64,000 nucleotides of DNA. Source: Geotoga petraea (lineage in GTDB: Bacteria; Thermotogota; Thermotogae; Petrotogales; Petrotogaceae). The stretch is taken from positions 267,952-331,951 of the forward strand of contig NZ_FMYV01000002.1 in assembly GCF_900102615.1 (NCBI RefSeq), in the 5' to 3' direction. A program made the position numbers and the translations under genes. Positions 17,918 through 26,414 of this stretch are shown here, piece after piece (the stretch's first letter is position 1; each line of letters begins with the position of its first letter). The notes beneath the pieces are model-generated. The model did not search any database. It was not told the DNA's origin and saw nothing but the letters and a program-made list of their open reading frames with translations.

Positions 17918-18916
17918 ATGAAAAAAGGATTAGTAACAACAATTGTATTGGTCGTTTTTATTTTTGCTTTTACAGCAAGCATTACAGATTTATATCATCA
18001 AGCAAAAGAGGTATCTAACGATTATAAACTTATAGAAATTGATAGAGAAATTGCTTTAATGGATTATGAAAAAGCAAAAATTGAATCTTTTAACAAAAGA
18101 ACAGATTTATCAGCAGAACTAAGTTATGTTCAAAACATGAATAATTACTATTCATCTTTGAAGAATTATTATAATTTAATAAATTCAATAGTTTATGATT
18201 ATAAAATAGCAGAATTAGACCTCAAGGTACTAGAATTACAAATTGAAAATGCTGAAATTAATTTTAACAACAGCGAAAAACTATATGAAAAAAATTTAAT
18301 ATCAGAAAATGAACTAAAAAATAGCAAAATATCACTAAATGATATAAAAAACTCTCTTGTTAATGTTAAAAACAATTTTAATCAGAAAAAGGAAGAATAC
18401 GAAAAATATTTTGACACTGATCTTGATTCAATAGAATATGAAATAAATTTAGATAATTTGAATTATACAGACGAAACTTATGTTGCAAGTTCTCTTTTGG
18501 TTAAACAGAATAAACTGAATTTGGAGTTAACAAAGTACAATTTTGATACTTTACCACAAAATAGTTCTCAATATGATAAAAGAATAGCAGAATTAAACGT
18601 AAAGAAATCTATAATAAATTTAGAAAATACAGTAGAAAACATTGAAAAACAAAATAAAACTTCTTACGTGAATTTAGAAGCACAGAAAAATACAGTAAAT
18701 AATTTATATGAAACAGTTTCCATAAAATTAAACAATTTAGAAAATGATCAAAATAGTTTTGAAAATGGTTTAATTTCAAAAACCGAACTAAACCAAACAA
18801 AAATAGACTACTACAACACTTTAAAAAATCTTTATTCTAACGAAAAGAATCTTTTAAATAACTTAATCAATTACATATTAAATGTTCAAGTATCTCCGGA
18901 GGAGGTAATGAATTGA
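17918..18916 (+). CDS. TolC-like coiled-coil protein (short)
   Basis: Secreted protein of 332 aa with signal segment (residues 1-20), then almost entirely coiled coil. Two copies of the TolC/OEP repeat are visible: KLYEKNLISENELKNSKISL near 128 and NSFENGLISKTELNQTKIDY near 285. It is about 100 residues shorter than usual TolC proteins, and the strands that would form an outer-membrane barrel are hard to see. It may be a periplasmic tunnel component rather than a full channel; that is inference. GGGAGG precedes the ATG, and it overlaps the next TolC-like gene by 4 bases. Confidence 0.75.
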   Translation: MKKGLVTTIVLVVFIFAFTASITDLYHQAKEVSNDYKLIEIDREIALMDYEKAKIESFNKRTDLSAELSYVQNMNNYYSSLKNYYNLINSIVYDYKIAELDLKVLELQIENAEINFNNSEKLYEKNLISENELKNSKISLNDIKNSLVNVKNNFNQKKEEYEKYFDTDLDSIEYEINLDNLNYTDETYVASSLLVKQNKLNLELTKYNFDTLPQNSSQYDKRIAELNVKKSIINLENTVENIEKQNKTSYVNLEAQKNTVNNLYETVSIKLNNLENDQNSFENGLISKTELNQTKIDYYNTLKNLYSNEKNLLNNLINYILNVQVSPEEVMN

Positions 18917-20187
18917 ATTTTAAAAATATAATTTTATCTTTATTCTTGATAATTTCCATATTTTCATTTTCTAATGTCAATTCTATCATTGAAGAGAAAT
19001 TAAATGAAAGCAGTAATTATCAAAAGTCTTTAGAAAACTTTGTTTCAACAAATTACAGTAATTCTATATATAATAATTGGTTTCAACCTTATTTGAGTTT
19101 ATCCACCAACCAATTGAGTGGTTTTACAATAACTGAAGATGGCGTTAGTGATATTGGATTAAATGCTGATATTAACATTGCAAATTTTTATGGAGTTAAT
19201 TTTGGAGTTCAAATACCCTTTGAAATAAAAACAGAAGATAATCTCGATTTTGACTTAAAAAAAGAAAATATAAGTCTATCAATAACATATGGATTGAAAA
19301 CAGAGTATTTTTCGAATAAATTAACCAAAGAATCCAACCTTTTATCTTCTCAGTATAATCTTGAAGAAGTTGAAGATTCAATTACCACTACCACTTTTAA
19401 AGAAATATTTAATTACTACTATTTGAAAAATAACATTGAATTACAAAATCAAAAATTAGAATTATTACAACAAAAGTATGAAGCTTCAGAATTAGAAGAT
19501 GAAAAAGAAAATTTAAAAAAACAAATTTTAAATCAAGAATCTCTTATTTTGTCTTTGAAAAAATCTTTTGGAACCATTAATTTGGATTTTTCCGAAAATC
19601 TATACATTGATTCTAAATCAAGGATAAAAAACATCACTGAAAATGATTATGATTTATCTATTGAAAATAGAAAAGATGTTGAAGCTTTAGAAATAGCAAA
19701 GGAAGTAGATAAAAGAAATACTAACTTGTGGTTTTTACCCTTTTTACCAGATTTAAACTTTTCTTTCGGAGTAAGAGACTATGAAAATTGGAACTGGGAG
19801 TTTGGAATTAATTTTCAATACGATATTTTTGATAGAGGTGAAAGACTTGGAGAATCTTTAACAAGAAAAAACAATATATCAAATTTAGAATACAATGAAA
19901 AAATAGACAATATAAATAGAACAATAAATAACTATAAAAACAACATAGAATCAATGTATCTTGAATTACAGATTTTTGAAATAGACTATGAAAATTTGAT
20001 AGAAGATTTTCAAAAGTCAGAAATTTTGAATAACCATGGATATATAACTGATATAGATTACAAATTGAATCAGATTAGTCTTGAACTTAAAAAGTTAGAA
20101 ATTGAAAATAAAAGAAATGAAATTCTTTTAGAAAAACTCGAGTTATTAAATGAAAGAGGCTTATACATTAGAGGTGAATTAGATTGA
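18913..20187 (+). CDS. TolC-family outer-membrane efflux protein
   Basis: Outer-membrane channel candidate of 424 aa. N-terminal signal segment, then helix pairs with the OEP pattern (SRIKNITENDYDLSIENRKD..., SEILNNHGYITDIDYKLNQI). Beta-like segments around residues 55-110 (FQPYLSLSTNQLSG, GLNADINIANFYG) and 275-310 (LNFSFGVRDYENWNWEFGI) are placed as the two barrel parts of TolC. The TTG start overlaps the previous stop (ATTGA) and is preceded by GGAGGAGG. It would form the exit duct for the MacAB-like pump encoded downstream. Confidence 0.82.
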   Translation: MNFKNIILSLFLIISIFSFSNVNSIIEEKLNESSNYQKSLENFVSTNYSNSIYNNWFQPYLSLSTNQLSGFTITEDGVSDIGLNADINIANFYGVNFGVQIPFEIKTEDNLDFDLKKENISLSITYGLKTEYFSNKLTKESNLLSSQYNLEEVEDSITTTTFKEIFNYYYLKNNIELQNQKLELLQQKYEASELEDEKENLKKQILNQESLILSLKKSFGTINLDFSENLYIDSKSRIKNITENDYDLSIENRKDVEALEIAKEVDKRNTNLWFLPFLPDLNFSFGVRDYENWNWEFGINFQYDIFDRGERLGESLTRKNNISNLEYNEKIDNINRTINNYKNNIESMYLELQIFEIDYENLIEDFQKSEILNNHGYITDIDYKLNQISLELKKLEIENKRNEILLEKLELLNERGLYIRGELD

Positions 20188-21242
20188 AAAAAGTTTTTTT
20201 AATTATAATAGTAATTATTGTTGCTGTTCTTTCAGTATTTTTTATAATCAACACAAACAGAAATACAGAAGAAAACACAGCTCAGAATAATATACAAAAT
20301 ATATTTACAACTTATACAATAGAAAACAGTGAAATTGGGGATTATATTGAAATAACTGGCACAGTTGAAGCAGATGAAAGAAATGTTCTTTCAGAAGTTT
20401 CAGGGAAAATAATTGATTTATATGTCGAAAAAGGCCAAAAAGTAAGTGAAGGAGATCTTTTAGTAAAATTTGAAGATTTAGAATATAGAATTGCTTATTT
20501 AAATGACCTTAGAAACTATGAATTAGCTATTAATGACAGCTCTCGAATAAAAGAAATAAAAGAACTTCAATTAGAATTATCAAAAAGAAATTTAGAAAAT
20601 ACTGAATTGAAATCCCCAGTTAATGGAACGATTAGTGAAGTTTATATTGGTGAAGACGATTTTGTTCCTACCAATCAAAAAATTATAAGTATAGTTGATA
20701 CAAATTCATTGAGAATTGAAAGCGTTGTCGATGAAATAGACCTATCAAAAGTACAAGTTGGGATGGAAGCTTTAGTAGAATTTGATCAATTGAACGTTTC
20801 AATCCCAGCAAAAATCACATTAATAAATCCAGTTGCTGTTAATTCTGGTGGATTAACCACCATACCTATTGAATTAGAATTCTCTGAAGATGCTAACAAA
20901 TACGGAGTTATTCCTGGTATCACTGGTAATGTAAAATTAATTATATTGAATGCAGAAAACGAAATTGTAATACCAACAAATGCTTTGAACCAAGATGCAA
21001 ATGGTAATTATTTTGTATTTTTAAAAACTGAAAACGAACCAAAAAAAATTAATATTGAAATAGGAGATAAAACTGATGATAAAGCCATAGTTAAATCAGG
21101 TTTGAATTTTGGTCAAACTTTAATAATTTATCCTGATGAAGAAGAACTACAAAGATTAGAAAATAAATATAATGGCTCAAACATGCCATTCATTCCAGGT
21201 CAAGGTGCATCTAGAAATTCTCCAGGCGGTGGGAATCAATGA
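20184..21242 (+). CDS. Periplasmic adaptor (MacA/HlyD-type membrane fusion protein)
   Basis: Adaptor linking the ABC permease to the outer-membrane duct, 352 aa. A single N-terminal TM helix (4-25), the lipoyl halves VLSEVSGKIIDLYVEKGQKV and LKSPVNGTISEVYIGEDDFV, a beta-barrel domain, and a membrane-proximal domain before a Gly/Pro/Asn-rich tail. The alpha-helical hairpin between the lipoyl halves is only about 35-40 residues, much shorter than in MacA. The TTG start overlaps the previous stop by 4 bases, and the gene overlaps the ATPase gene by 4. Confidence 0.88.
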   Translation: MKKVFLIIIVIIVAVLSVFFIINTNRNTEENTAQNNIQNIFTTYTIENSEIGDYIEITGTVEADERNVLSEVSGKIIDLYVEKGQKVSEGDLLVKFEDLEYRIAYLNDLRNYELAINDSSRIKEIKELQLELSKRNLENTELKSPVNGTISEVYIGEDDFVPTNQKIISIVDTNSLRIESVVDEIDLSKVQVGMEALVEFDQLNVSIPAKITLINPVAVNSGGLTTIPIELEFSEDANKYGVIPGITGNVKLIILNAENEIVIPTNALNQDANGNYFVFLKTENEPKKINIEIGDKTDDKAIVKSGLNFGQTLIIYPDEEELQRLENKYNGSNMPFIPGQGASRNSPGGGNQ

Positions 21243-21913
21243 ACGTAATGACTCTGAAAAACATCAGAAAAACCTACCATATGGGTAAAATTGATGTTCA
21301 TGCTTTGAAAGATATAAGCTTTGAAGTAGAAAAAGGTGATTTTACGATTATTATAGGACCTTCTGGATCTGGTAAATCGACCCTTTTGCAAATTTTAGGC
21401 GGTTTAGACAGACCTACTTCTGGAGATGTTATTATAGAAAGAGAAAATATATCTAACATGAAAGATCAAGAATTGGCGATAGTTAGAAATAAAAAGATTG
21501 GTTTTGTTTTTCAAAAATTTAACTTGCTTAGTAATATGACTGCATTAGAAAATGTTGCATTACCAATGGTTTACGCAGGAGTTGGTTTATCAGAAAGAAA
21601 AGAAAAAGCAAAAGAATTGTTAGATCTTGTTGGACTTGGAAATAGGGTTACACATAAACCAAATGAACTATCAGGTGGACAGCAACAAAGAGTTGCCATA
21701 GCAAGAGCTCTTGCCAATGACCCTACCTTTTTACTGGCAGATGAACCAACAGGCAACCTTGATACAAAAAGCGGAATAGATATTTTGAAGGTTTTTCATA
21801 AATTACATTCTATGGGCAAAACTTTAGTAATAGTTACGCACGATCCAGAAATGGTTGATGAAGGAAATAAAGTCGTTAAAATAAGAGACGGCCTCATTGA
21901 AGAGGTGAATTAA
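21239..21913 (+). CDS. ABC exporter ATPase, MacB/LolD type
   Basis: Nucleotide-binding subunit of 224 aa: Walker [10 protein letters not shown] (residues 41-49), Q-loop FQKFNL, signature [15 protein letters not shown], Walker [13 protein letters not shown] and switch histidine in VTHDPE. This subfamily powers mechanotransmission exporters of the MacB type. In this case ATPase and permease are separate proteins, unlike E. coli MacB. It overlaps the adaptor by 4 bases and the permease starts on the next base after its stop. Confidence 0.94.
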   Translation: MNVMTLKNIRKTYHMGKIDVHALKDISFEVEKGDFTIIIGPSGSGKSTLLQILGGLDRPTSGDVIIERENISNMKDQELAIVRNKKIGFVFQKFNLLSNMTALENVALPMVYAGVGLSERKEKAKELLDLVGLGNRVTHKPNELSGGQQQRVAIARALANDPTFLLADEPTGNLDTKSGIDILKVFHKLHSMGKTLVIVTHDPEMVDEGNKVVKIRDGLIEEVN

Positions 21914-23137
21914 ATGGAAATACTTAGAGAAACTATTAGATCATTAGTATCTAACAAAATGAGAACATTTTTATCCATGTTAGGAATAATTATAGGAATT
22001 ACATCCGTTATTGCTGTTATTTCTTTAGGACAGGGAACAACTCAAAATTTAACTGATACTGTTTCTTCCCTTGGTTCAAATGTACTAATAATAACACCTG
22101 GGAGAACAACTATCAGAGCAGGCACCAGTTCTTCAAACAACACTTTGACAGTAAATGATGCTAATGACATAAAAAATTACGCTCCAAGTGTTAAATCAAC
22201 CGCACCAGTTCTACAAGGATCATTTTTGCTAAAAAATAATGATTTGAATATAAATTCAACTCTTTTATCTTCAAATAATGATGTTTTTTCTATTCTAAAA
22301 TTAGAATTGTCTGATGGAAGATTTTATAATTTTGAAGATATCGAGCAAAAAAGAAATGTTATGGTTATAGGATACGAAATAGCAAATGAACTTTTCCCCA
22401 ATGAAAATCCAATTGGTAAAAACATTTCTGTTATGCAGAATGTCTCAAACTCTTTTACTAGAAAAATCAACTTTGAAATAATAGGTGTCATTAAAGAAAC
22501 AGGCAGTAAATTGTTATACAACATAGATACTACCGTATTAATACCTATCTCAACTGGAGATGCAAGATTATTTCAAACAAATGGTAATGTTCCACAAATT
22601 TTAGCATCGGCACAATCACAGGAACTGTCTAATTCTGCTCAAATTGAAATCGATACTATTTTGTACAACAAATTTGGTTCTGAATCATTTAATATAATGA
22701 GTCAAGATGCTATTTTAGATGTTATTGGAAACATTACTGGTATTATGAGCTTTATTCTTGTTGCAATAGCAGCAATTTCTCTTGTTGTTGGCGGCATAGG
22801 AATAATGAATATTATGCTTGTATCCGTTTCTGAAAGAACTAAAGAAATAGGAATTAAAATGGCAATAGGTGCAAGTAGAAGAAGAATTCTTTTCGAGTTT
22901 ATTTTTGAAAGTATTGCTATAACTTTCATTGCAGGAATCATAGGAATTATTTTTGGAATATTATTGTCTAATGGAATAGCCTCTTTAGCAAGAGAATATA
23001 GTTTAAGTGCTTTGATAAGTTGGCAGTCCATTTTGAGTTCTTTTGGTATTTCTGTTGCTGTTGGGTTGTTCTTTGGAATATATCCAGCAAATAAAGCTTC
23101 AAAATTAAGTCCAATTGAAGCCCTAAGATATGAATAA
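21914..23137 (+). CDS. MacB-type ABC permease (FtsX domain)
   Basis: Permease of 407 aa: TM1 at about 16-38, a large extracytoplasmic MacB-PCD domain (about 40-270), then three TM helices in the C-terminal FtsX domain with VVGGIGIMNIMLVSVSERTKEIGIKMAIGAS, the coupling segment of this family. The C-terminal GIYPANKASKLSPIEALRYE is diagnostic. It is the last gene of the regulator-kinase-duct-adaptor-pump operon. The likely role is export of an antimicrobial, peptide or lipid in response to the kinase signal; the substrate is unknown. Confidence 0.93.
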   Translation: MEILRETIRSLVSNKMRTFLSMLGIIIGITSVIAVISLGQGTTQNLTDTVSSLGSNVLIITPGRTTIRAGTSSSNNTLTVNDANDIKNYAPSVKSTAPVLQGSFLLKNNDLNINSTLLSSNNDVFSILKLELSDGRFYNFEDIEQKRNVMVIGYEIANELFPNENPIGKNISVMQNVSNSFTRKINFEIIGVIKETGSKLLYNIDTTVLIPISTGDARLFQTNGNVPQILASAQSQELSNSAQIEIDTILYNKFGSESFNIMSQDAILDVIGNITGIMSFILVAIAAISLVVGGIGIMNIMLVSVSERTKEIGIKMAIGASRRRILFEFIFESIAITFIAGIIGIIFGILLSNGIASLAREYSLSALISWQSILSSFGISVAVGLFFGIYPANKASKLSPIEALRYE

Positions 23138-23144
23138 CTTTTAT

Positions 23145-23173
23145 ATGCCGTCTTTTAAGACGGCATTTTTTAA
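23145..23173 (+). terminator. Intrinsic terminator of exporter operon
   Basis: Stem ATGCCGTCTT (23145-23154) with AAGACGGCAT (23157-23166), followed by a T run to 23171. A TATAAT box (23176-23181) for the next gene starts right behind it. Confidence 0.85.
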
Positions 23174-23203
23174 TGTATAATACTATAAAAGGGGGAGTTT
23201 AAT

Positions 23204-24139
23204 TTGATTTTTTCTTTAACTATGAATCCATCTTTAGACAGGTTTTTATATGTAGACGAATTAAAATCTGATGACACAATAAGAGTTAAAAAGGTAAATG
23301 ATTACCCTGCAGGAAAAGGTATAGATGTTTCGAGAGTAATTGAAGAATTAGGTGGAGAAACCGCAGCTATTTCTATTCTTGGAGGAGAAGCGGGTGAACA
23401 AATATTGTATATGCTTCAAGACGAAGGTGTTATAACCATACCAGTTTGGATAAAAACCGAAACAAGAACAAATGTTATGATCGAAACGAAATCTGAACAA
23501 TTTAGAATGAGCCTTCCAACTTATGAGATTAAAGGCGAAGATATTGAAATGATCAAAGAAATTGTGGAAAAATTTGTTAAAAAAGATACTAGCATAGTTA
23601 TTTCTGGTAGTCTTCCAAATGGCTTAAAAAGTTCTTTTTATTCTAATATAATCTCTGATCTTAAAAAAGATCATATTAAAGTTTATTTTGATGCCGATGG
23701 AGAAAAACTCAGAGAAGGCTTAAAATCAAAACCACATTGTATAAAGCCTAATTTACACGAATTTGAAAGGTTAATAGATAAAAAATTACTTTCAAAAACT
23801 CAAATAATAGATGAAGGAATTAAAGCAAGAAAAAATTTTGATCTTGGAATACTATTAATATCTCTTGGTTCTGAAGGGGCTTTGGCTTTTTCAGAAGATG
23901 GTGTCTATGAGTGTAAGCCATTAGAAATAGAAGTAGATAGCTCAGTTGGTTCTGGAGATTCTTTTCTCGCTGCTTTTGTCTATTATAAAGAGCAACTAAA
24001 TTTATCGACTGAGGAATCTCTTAGAGCAGCAAATGCTGCTGGTGCTGCTACAGCTATGACTCCTGGAACTGAATTGCTACATAAAAAAGATTTTTTAGCA
24101 TTATATAAAAAATCAATTGTAGAAAAAGTTAACTTATAA
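23204..24139 (+). CDS. 1-phosphofructokinase-type PfkB sugar kinase
   Basis: PfkB-family kinase of 311 aa, closest in pattern to 1-phosphofructokinase / tagatose-6-phosphate kinase. Motifs: N-terminal LTMNPSLDRFLYVDEL, the substrate-site PAGKGIDVSRVIEELGG, and the C-terminal SVGSGDSFLAAFVYY with the catalytic aspartate of GSGDS. It converts fructose 1-phosphate (or a related sugar phosphate) to the bisphosphate. TTG start with GGGGGAG seven bases upstream. It stands alone, with no PTS gene or fru regulator beside it, so the exact substrate is uncertain. Confidence 0.82.
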   Translation: MIFSLTMNPSLDRFLYVDELKSDDTIRVKKVNDYPAGKGIDVSRVIEELGGETAAISILGGEAGEQILYMLQDEGVITIPVWIKTETRTNVMIETKSEQFRMSLPTYEIKGEDIEMIKEIVEKFVKKDTSIVISGSLPNGLKSSFYSNIISDLKKDHIKVYFDADGEKLREGLKSKPHCIKPNLHEFERLIDKKLLSKTQIIDEGIKARKNFDLGILLISLGSEGALAFSEDGVYECKPLEIEVDSSVGSGDSFLAAFVYYKEQLNLSTEESLRAANAAGAATAMTPGTELLHKKDFLALYKKSIVEKVNL

Positions 24140-24140
24140 T

Positions 24141-24169
24141 TTGACTTTTGTTATTTTTTTTGATAATAT
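24141..24169 (+). promoter_or_regulatory. Promoter of asnA leader
   Basis: TTGACT (24141-24146) and TAATAT (24164-24169), 17 bases apart, lie about 40 bases ahead of the leader-peptide ATG. GATAAT (24162-24167, spacer 15) is an alternative -10. Confidence 0.6.
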
Positions 24170-24207
24170 TGATTAAACTTAATTAAACTAAATGACAGGT
24201 GATTATT

Positions 24208-24285
24208 ATGAAATTTCTTTCAATATCCATAAAATTTAATATTTATAATAATAATTTAAACAGCGTACGGTTAAAACGCGAGTAA
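24208..24285 (+). CDS. Asn-rich leader peptide of asnA attenuator (25 aa)
   Basis: A 25-codon ORF with AGGTGAT five bases before the ATG. Residues 11-18 are NIYNNNLN, five asparagines in eight positions. The next codons (AAC AGC GTA CGG TTA) are also the 5' arm of an antiterminator hairpin. This is the layout of the trp/his-type leader peptides: the repeated codon names the amino acid sensed, here asparagine, which fits the asparagine synthetase encoded downstream. The peptide itself probably has no function. Confidence 0.75.
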   Translation: MKFLSISIKFNIYNNNLNSVRLKRE

Positions 24286-24338
24286 TGTTTTTGCATATAT
24301 AACCGGCGCTGTTTTTTGTATTCAGCGCTGGTTTTTTT
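24258..24338 (+). promoter_or_regulatory. Transcription attenuator: antiterminator / terminator pair
   Basis: Antiterminator: 24258-24265 pairs with 24307-24314 (8 pairs), U24266 wobbles with G24306, A24267 bulges, and 24268-24273 pairs with 24300-24305. Terminator: 24301-24311 pairs with 24323-24333 (11 pairs, one wobble), followed by a T run from 24332. Both use 24301-24311, so only one can form. A ribosome stalled at the Asn codons would leave the 5' arm free and allow antitermination; a ribosome reaching the TAA at 24283 would cover it and allow termination. Confidence 0.78.
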
Positions 24339-24372
24339 ATTTTTCCGTGAAAAATACTAAGGAGGGATTTTT

Positions 24373-25326
24373 ATGGAAAGGTTAGAAAAAAGAAAGGTTG
24401 ATACAGTTTCATTGGTAAAGTCATATGTTGAGAATGATTACTATTCTAATTTATTAATCATTCAATCATCTATTTTACAGTCTATGAGAGAATTTATGAT
24501 TTCTGAAGGTTTTTTAGAAATTTTACCAGTTATCATTTCTCCTATAACAGATCCACTTAATCATGATATTTTTGATGCATCGATCGATTACTATGGTTAT
24601 TCATATTCTATTACTAAATCGATGATACTTCAAAAACAGGTGAGCACATTAGTTACAGATAGAATTTTTTCTATGTCTCCTAATTTGAGGTTAGAATTAG
24701 AAAATCGTTATGAAGACAAAAGACATCTTATTGAGTTTGTTCAAATGGACATGGAAGTTGCTAATGCAAAAAGAGAAGAAGTTATGGATATTATGGAAAG
24801 ACTTTTGATTCGAATTATTTCTGAGATCACTGTAAAACACACAAAAATCATTGAAAAATATAATTCTGGTTTAGTCATTCCTAAAAAGAACTTTAAAAGA
24901 ATTAGAGTTCAAGACGCAATTGAAAAATATGGAGATTCTTATGAAAAAATATTGTCAGCAAATGCAAAAGAACCTTTCTGGTTAATCGATATTCCGATTA
25001 TGGACAGAGAATTTTATGATAAACAAAATCCTAATGACCCAGATTTTTTATTAGACTTTGATCTGATTTATCCTTTTGGCTATGGAGAGGCAATATCTGG
25101 TGGTGAAAGAGAACATGAATATGATCAAATTATAAAAAGAATGGATTTAAAAGGAAACTCAAAAAATATATTTAAAGATTATCTCGATTTATCAAAGGAA
25201 GGCCTTTTAAAACCAACTGCTGGTTGTGGAATTGGAATTGAAAGATTGACAAGATATATCCTTGGTTTGGAGCATATCGAAAAAGCACGATTATTTGCTA
25301 AATCTCCCGGTAAAATCTCTATATAA
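24373..25326 (+). CDS. asnA: Archaeal-type asparagine synthetase A (AspRS/AsnRS paralogue)
   Basis: A 317-residue class II aminoacyl-tRNA-synthetase core with no N-terminal anticodon-binding domain, matching the AS-AR enzymes first known from archaea that make asparagine from aspartate with ATP and ammonia. Visible are motif 2-like HLIEFVQMDMEVANAKREEV and motif 3 GCGIGIERLTRYILGL, plus the GYGEAISGGEREHEY block. The Asn-codon attenuator in front supports asparagine synthesis, rather than tRNA charging, as its job. GGAGGG precedes the ATG by 6 bases. It is a monocistronic unit ended by a terminator. Confidence 0.8.
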   Translation: MERLEKRKVDTVSLVKSYVENDYYSNLLIIQSSILQSMREFMISEGFLEILPVIISPITDPLNHDIFDASIDYYGYSYSITKSMILQKQVSTLVTDRIFSMSPNLRLELENRYEDKRHLIEFVQMDMEVANAKREEVMDIMERLLIRIISEITVKHTKIIEKYNSGLVIPKKNFKRIRVQDAIEKYGDSYEKILSANAKEPFWLIDIPIMDREFYDKQNPNDPDFLLDFDLIYPFGYGEAISGGEREHEYDQIIKRMDLKGNSKNIFKDYLDLSKEGLLKPTAGCGIGIERLTRYILGLEHIEKARLFAKSPGKISI

Positions 25327-25329
25327 CTT

Positions 25330-25358
25330 AAATCTCACTTTTTAGTGAGATTTTTTAT
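25330..25358 (+). terminator. Intrinsic terminator of asnA
   Basis: Stem AAATCTCACT (25330-25339) with AGTGAGATTT (25344-25353), loop TTTT, then T residues. Confidence 0.85.
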
Positions 25359-25359
25359 T

Positions 25360-25388
25360 TTGATAATAAGCCTCAATTATTATATAAT
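25360..25388 (+). promoter_or_regulatory. Promoter upstream of small ORF and ZIP transporter
   Basis: TTGATA (25360-25365) and TATAAT (25383-25388) with a 17-base spacer: one of the best sigma-A-type matches in the window. Confidence 0.7.
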
Positions 25389-25411
25389 GTTTTTATAGGG
25401 AGTTAACAATT

Positions 25412-25555
25412 ATGAAAAAGCATTTAACTATAATTGAGTACACTCTGCTTAAACTTATTTCTCTCGTTTTAAAATTTTTATTTGATTCCTTTCAAATTAG
25501 TGCGAAATTTATAAAACAATACATATACAGTAACTTTTATTTTTACCAAAAATAG
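25412..25555 (+). CDS. Small hydrophobic/basic ORF (47 aa)
   Basis: Not recognised. ATG ORF with AGGGAGT about nine bases upstream, just behind a strong promoter and 32 bases before the ZIP gene. It encodes a hydrophobic helix (IIEYTLLKLISLVLKFLFDS) and an aromatic, lysine-containing tail (KQYIYSNFYFYQK). It could be a small membrane protein, a toxin-like peptide or a leader ORF for the transporter. No terminator or antiterminator hairpin was found between it and the ZIP gene, so attenuation is not supported. Confidence 0.4.
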   Translation: MKKHLTIIEYTLLKLISLVLKFLFDSFQISAKFIKQYIYSNFYFYQK

Positions 25556-25587
25556 TGAAATTTTTCTAAATATGAAGGAGTATTAAT

Positions 25588-26346
25588 ATGGAAAACTTAA
25601 ACGTATTTGTTTTAGGAAGTTTAGCTAGTTTAATTGCTGGGTTGGCTACATCCTTAGGAGCGATACCAGTTTTATTTCTGAAAAAACAACCTTCAGAAAA
25701 GCAGTTAGATATGTACTTAGCTTTTGCATCAGGGGTAATGCTTGCTGCGACGATGTTTTCTCTAATTGTTCCATCTATCGATATAGGCGGACCTCTAATT
25801 ATGGTTATAGGTGTTGTTTTAGGAGCGGTTACCATAGAACTATTTGATGTTTTTTCTCCACATGAACATTTTTTAAAAGGCCATGAAGGTCCTAACACTG
25901 CTTTAGTAAAAAAGGTTTGGCTATTTGTAATTGCCATAACCTTACACAATTTCCCAGAAGGTATGGCTGTAGGAGTTAGTTTTGGAGGGGAAATGATTAA
26001 AAATGGTTTAGTTGTAGCTACTGCAATTGGTATTCAAAATATCCCAGAAGGAACTGCAACGGCATTTTCATTTATACAAGCTGGATATTCTAAAAAGAGA
26101 TCTTTTTTTATGTCCACTTTAACTGGTTTAGTTGAACCTCTTGGAGGAATATTAGGAGCATCTCTGGTTGTTTTTATGAAACCTGCATTACCTTTTTTCT
26201 TAGCTTTTGCAGCTGGAGCTATGTTATATGTTATAAGCGACGAAATAATTCCAGAAACTCACTCCCATGGTAATGAAAGAATCGCAACTTTTTCTTTAAT
26301 TGTTGGTTTTTTATTAATGACCGTATTAGATAATACTTTAGGATAA
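25588..26346 (+). CDS. ZIP-family divalent metal transporter (ZupT-like)
   Basis: Metal importer of 252 aa with about eight TM helices. The metal-site motifs are present: HNFPEGMAVG in TM4 (about residues 118-127) and QNIPEGTA in TM5 (about 151-158). A cytoplasmic loop with histidines (SPHEHFLKGHEG, about 90-101) and a second histidine pair (ETHSHGNER, about 224-232) fit zinc or another divalent cation. TM8 ends with VGFLLMTVLDNTLG. GGAG lies upstream of the ATG. Probably co-transcribed with the small ORF. No Fur/Zur operator was recognised. Confidence 0.9.
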   Translation: MENLNVFVLGSLASLIAGLATSLGAIPVLFLKKQPSEKQLDMYLAFASGVMLAATMFSLIVPSIDIGGPLIMVIGVVLGAVTIELFDVFSPHEHFLKGHEGPNTALVKKVWLFVIAITLHNFPEGMAVGVSFGGEMIKNGLVVATAIGIQNIPEGTATAFSFIQAGYSKKRSFFMSTLTGLVEPLGGILGASLVVFMKPALPFFLAFAAGAMLYVISDEIIPETHSHGNERIATFSLIVGFLLMTVLDNTLG

Positions 26347-26414
26347 GTATATATTAGTATTTAAAACTTTATTAAATAGTAATTCTTTAAAGTTTAGAAT
26401 CAAACATATTAGAA

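Noticed and set aside
24373..25326. Reading the asnA gene as an aspartyl- or asparaginyl-tRNA synthetase
   Set aside because: The N-terminal anticodon-binding domain is missing, length fits the AS-AR enzymes, and the Asn attenuator points to biosynthesis.
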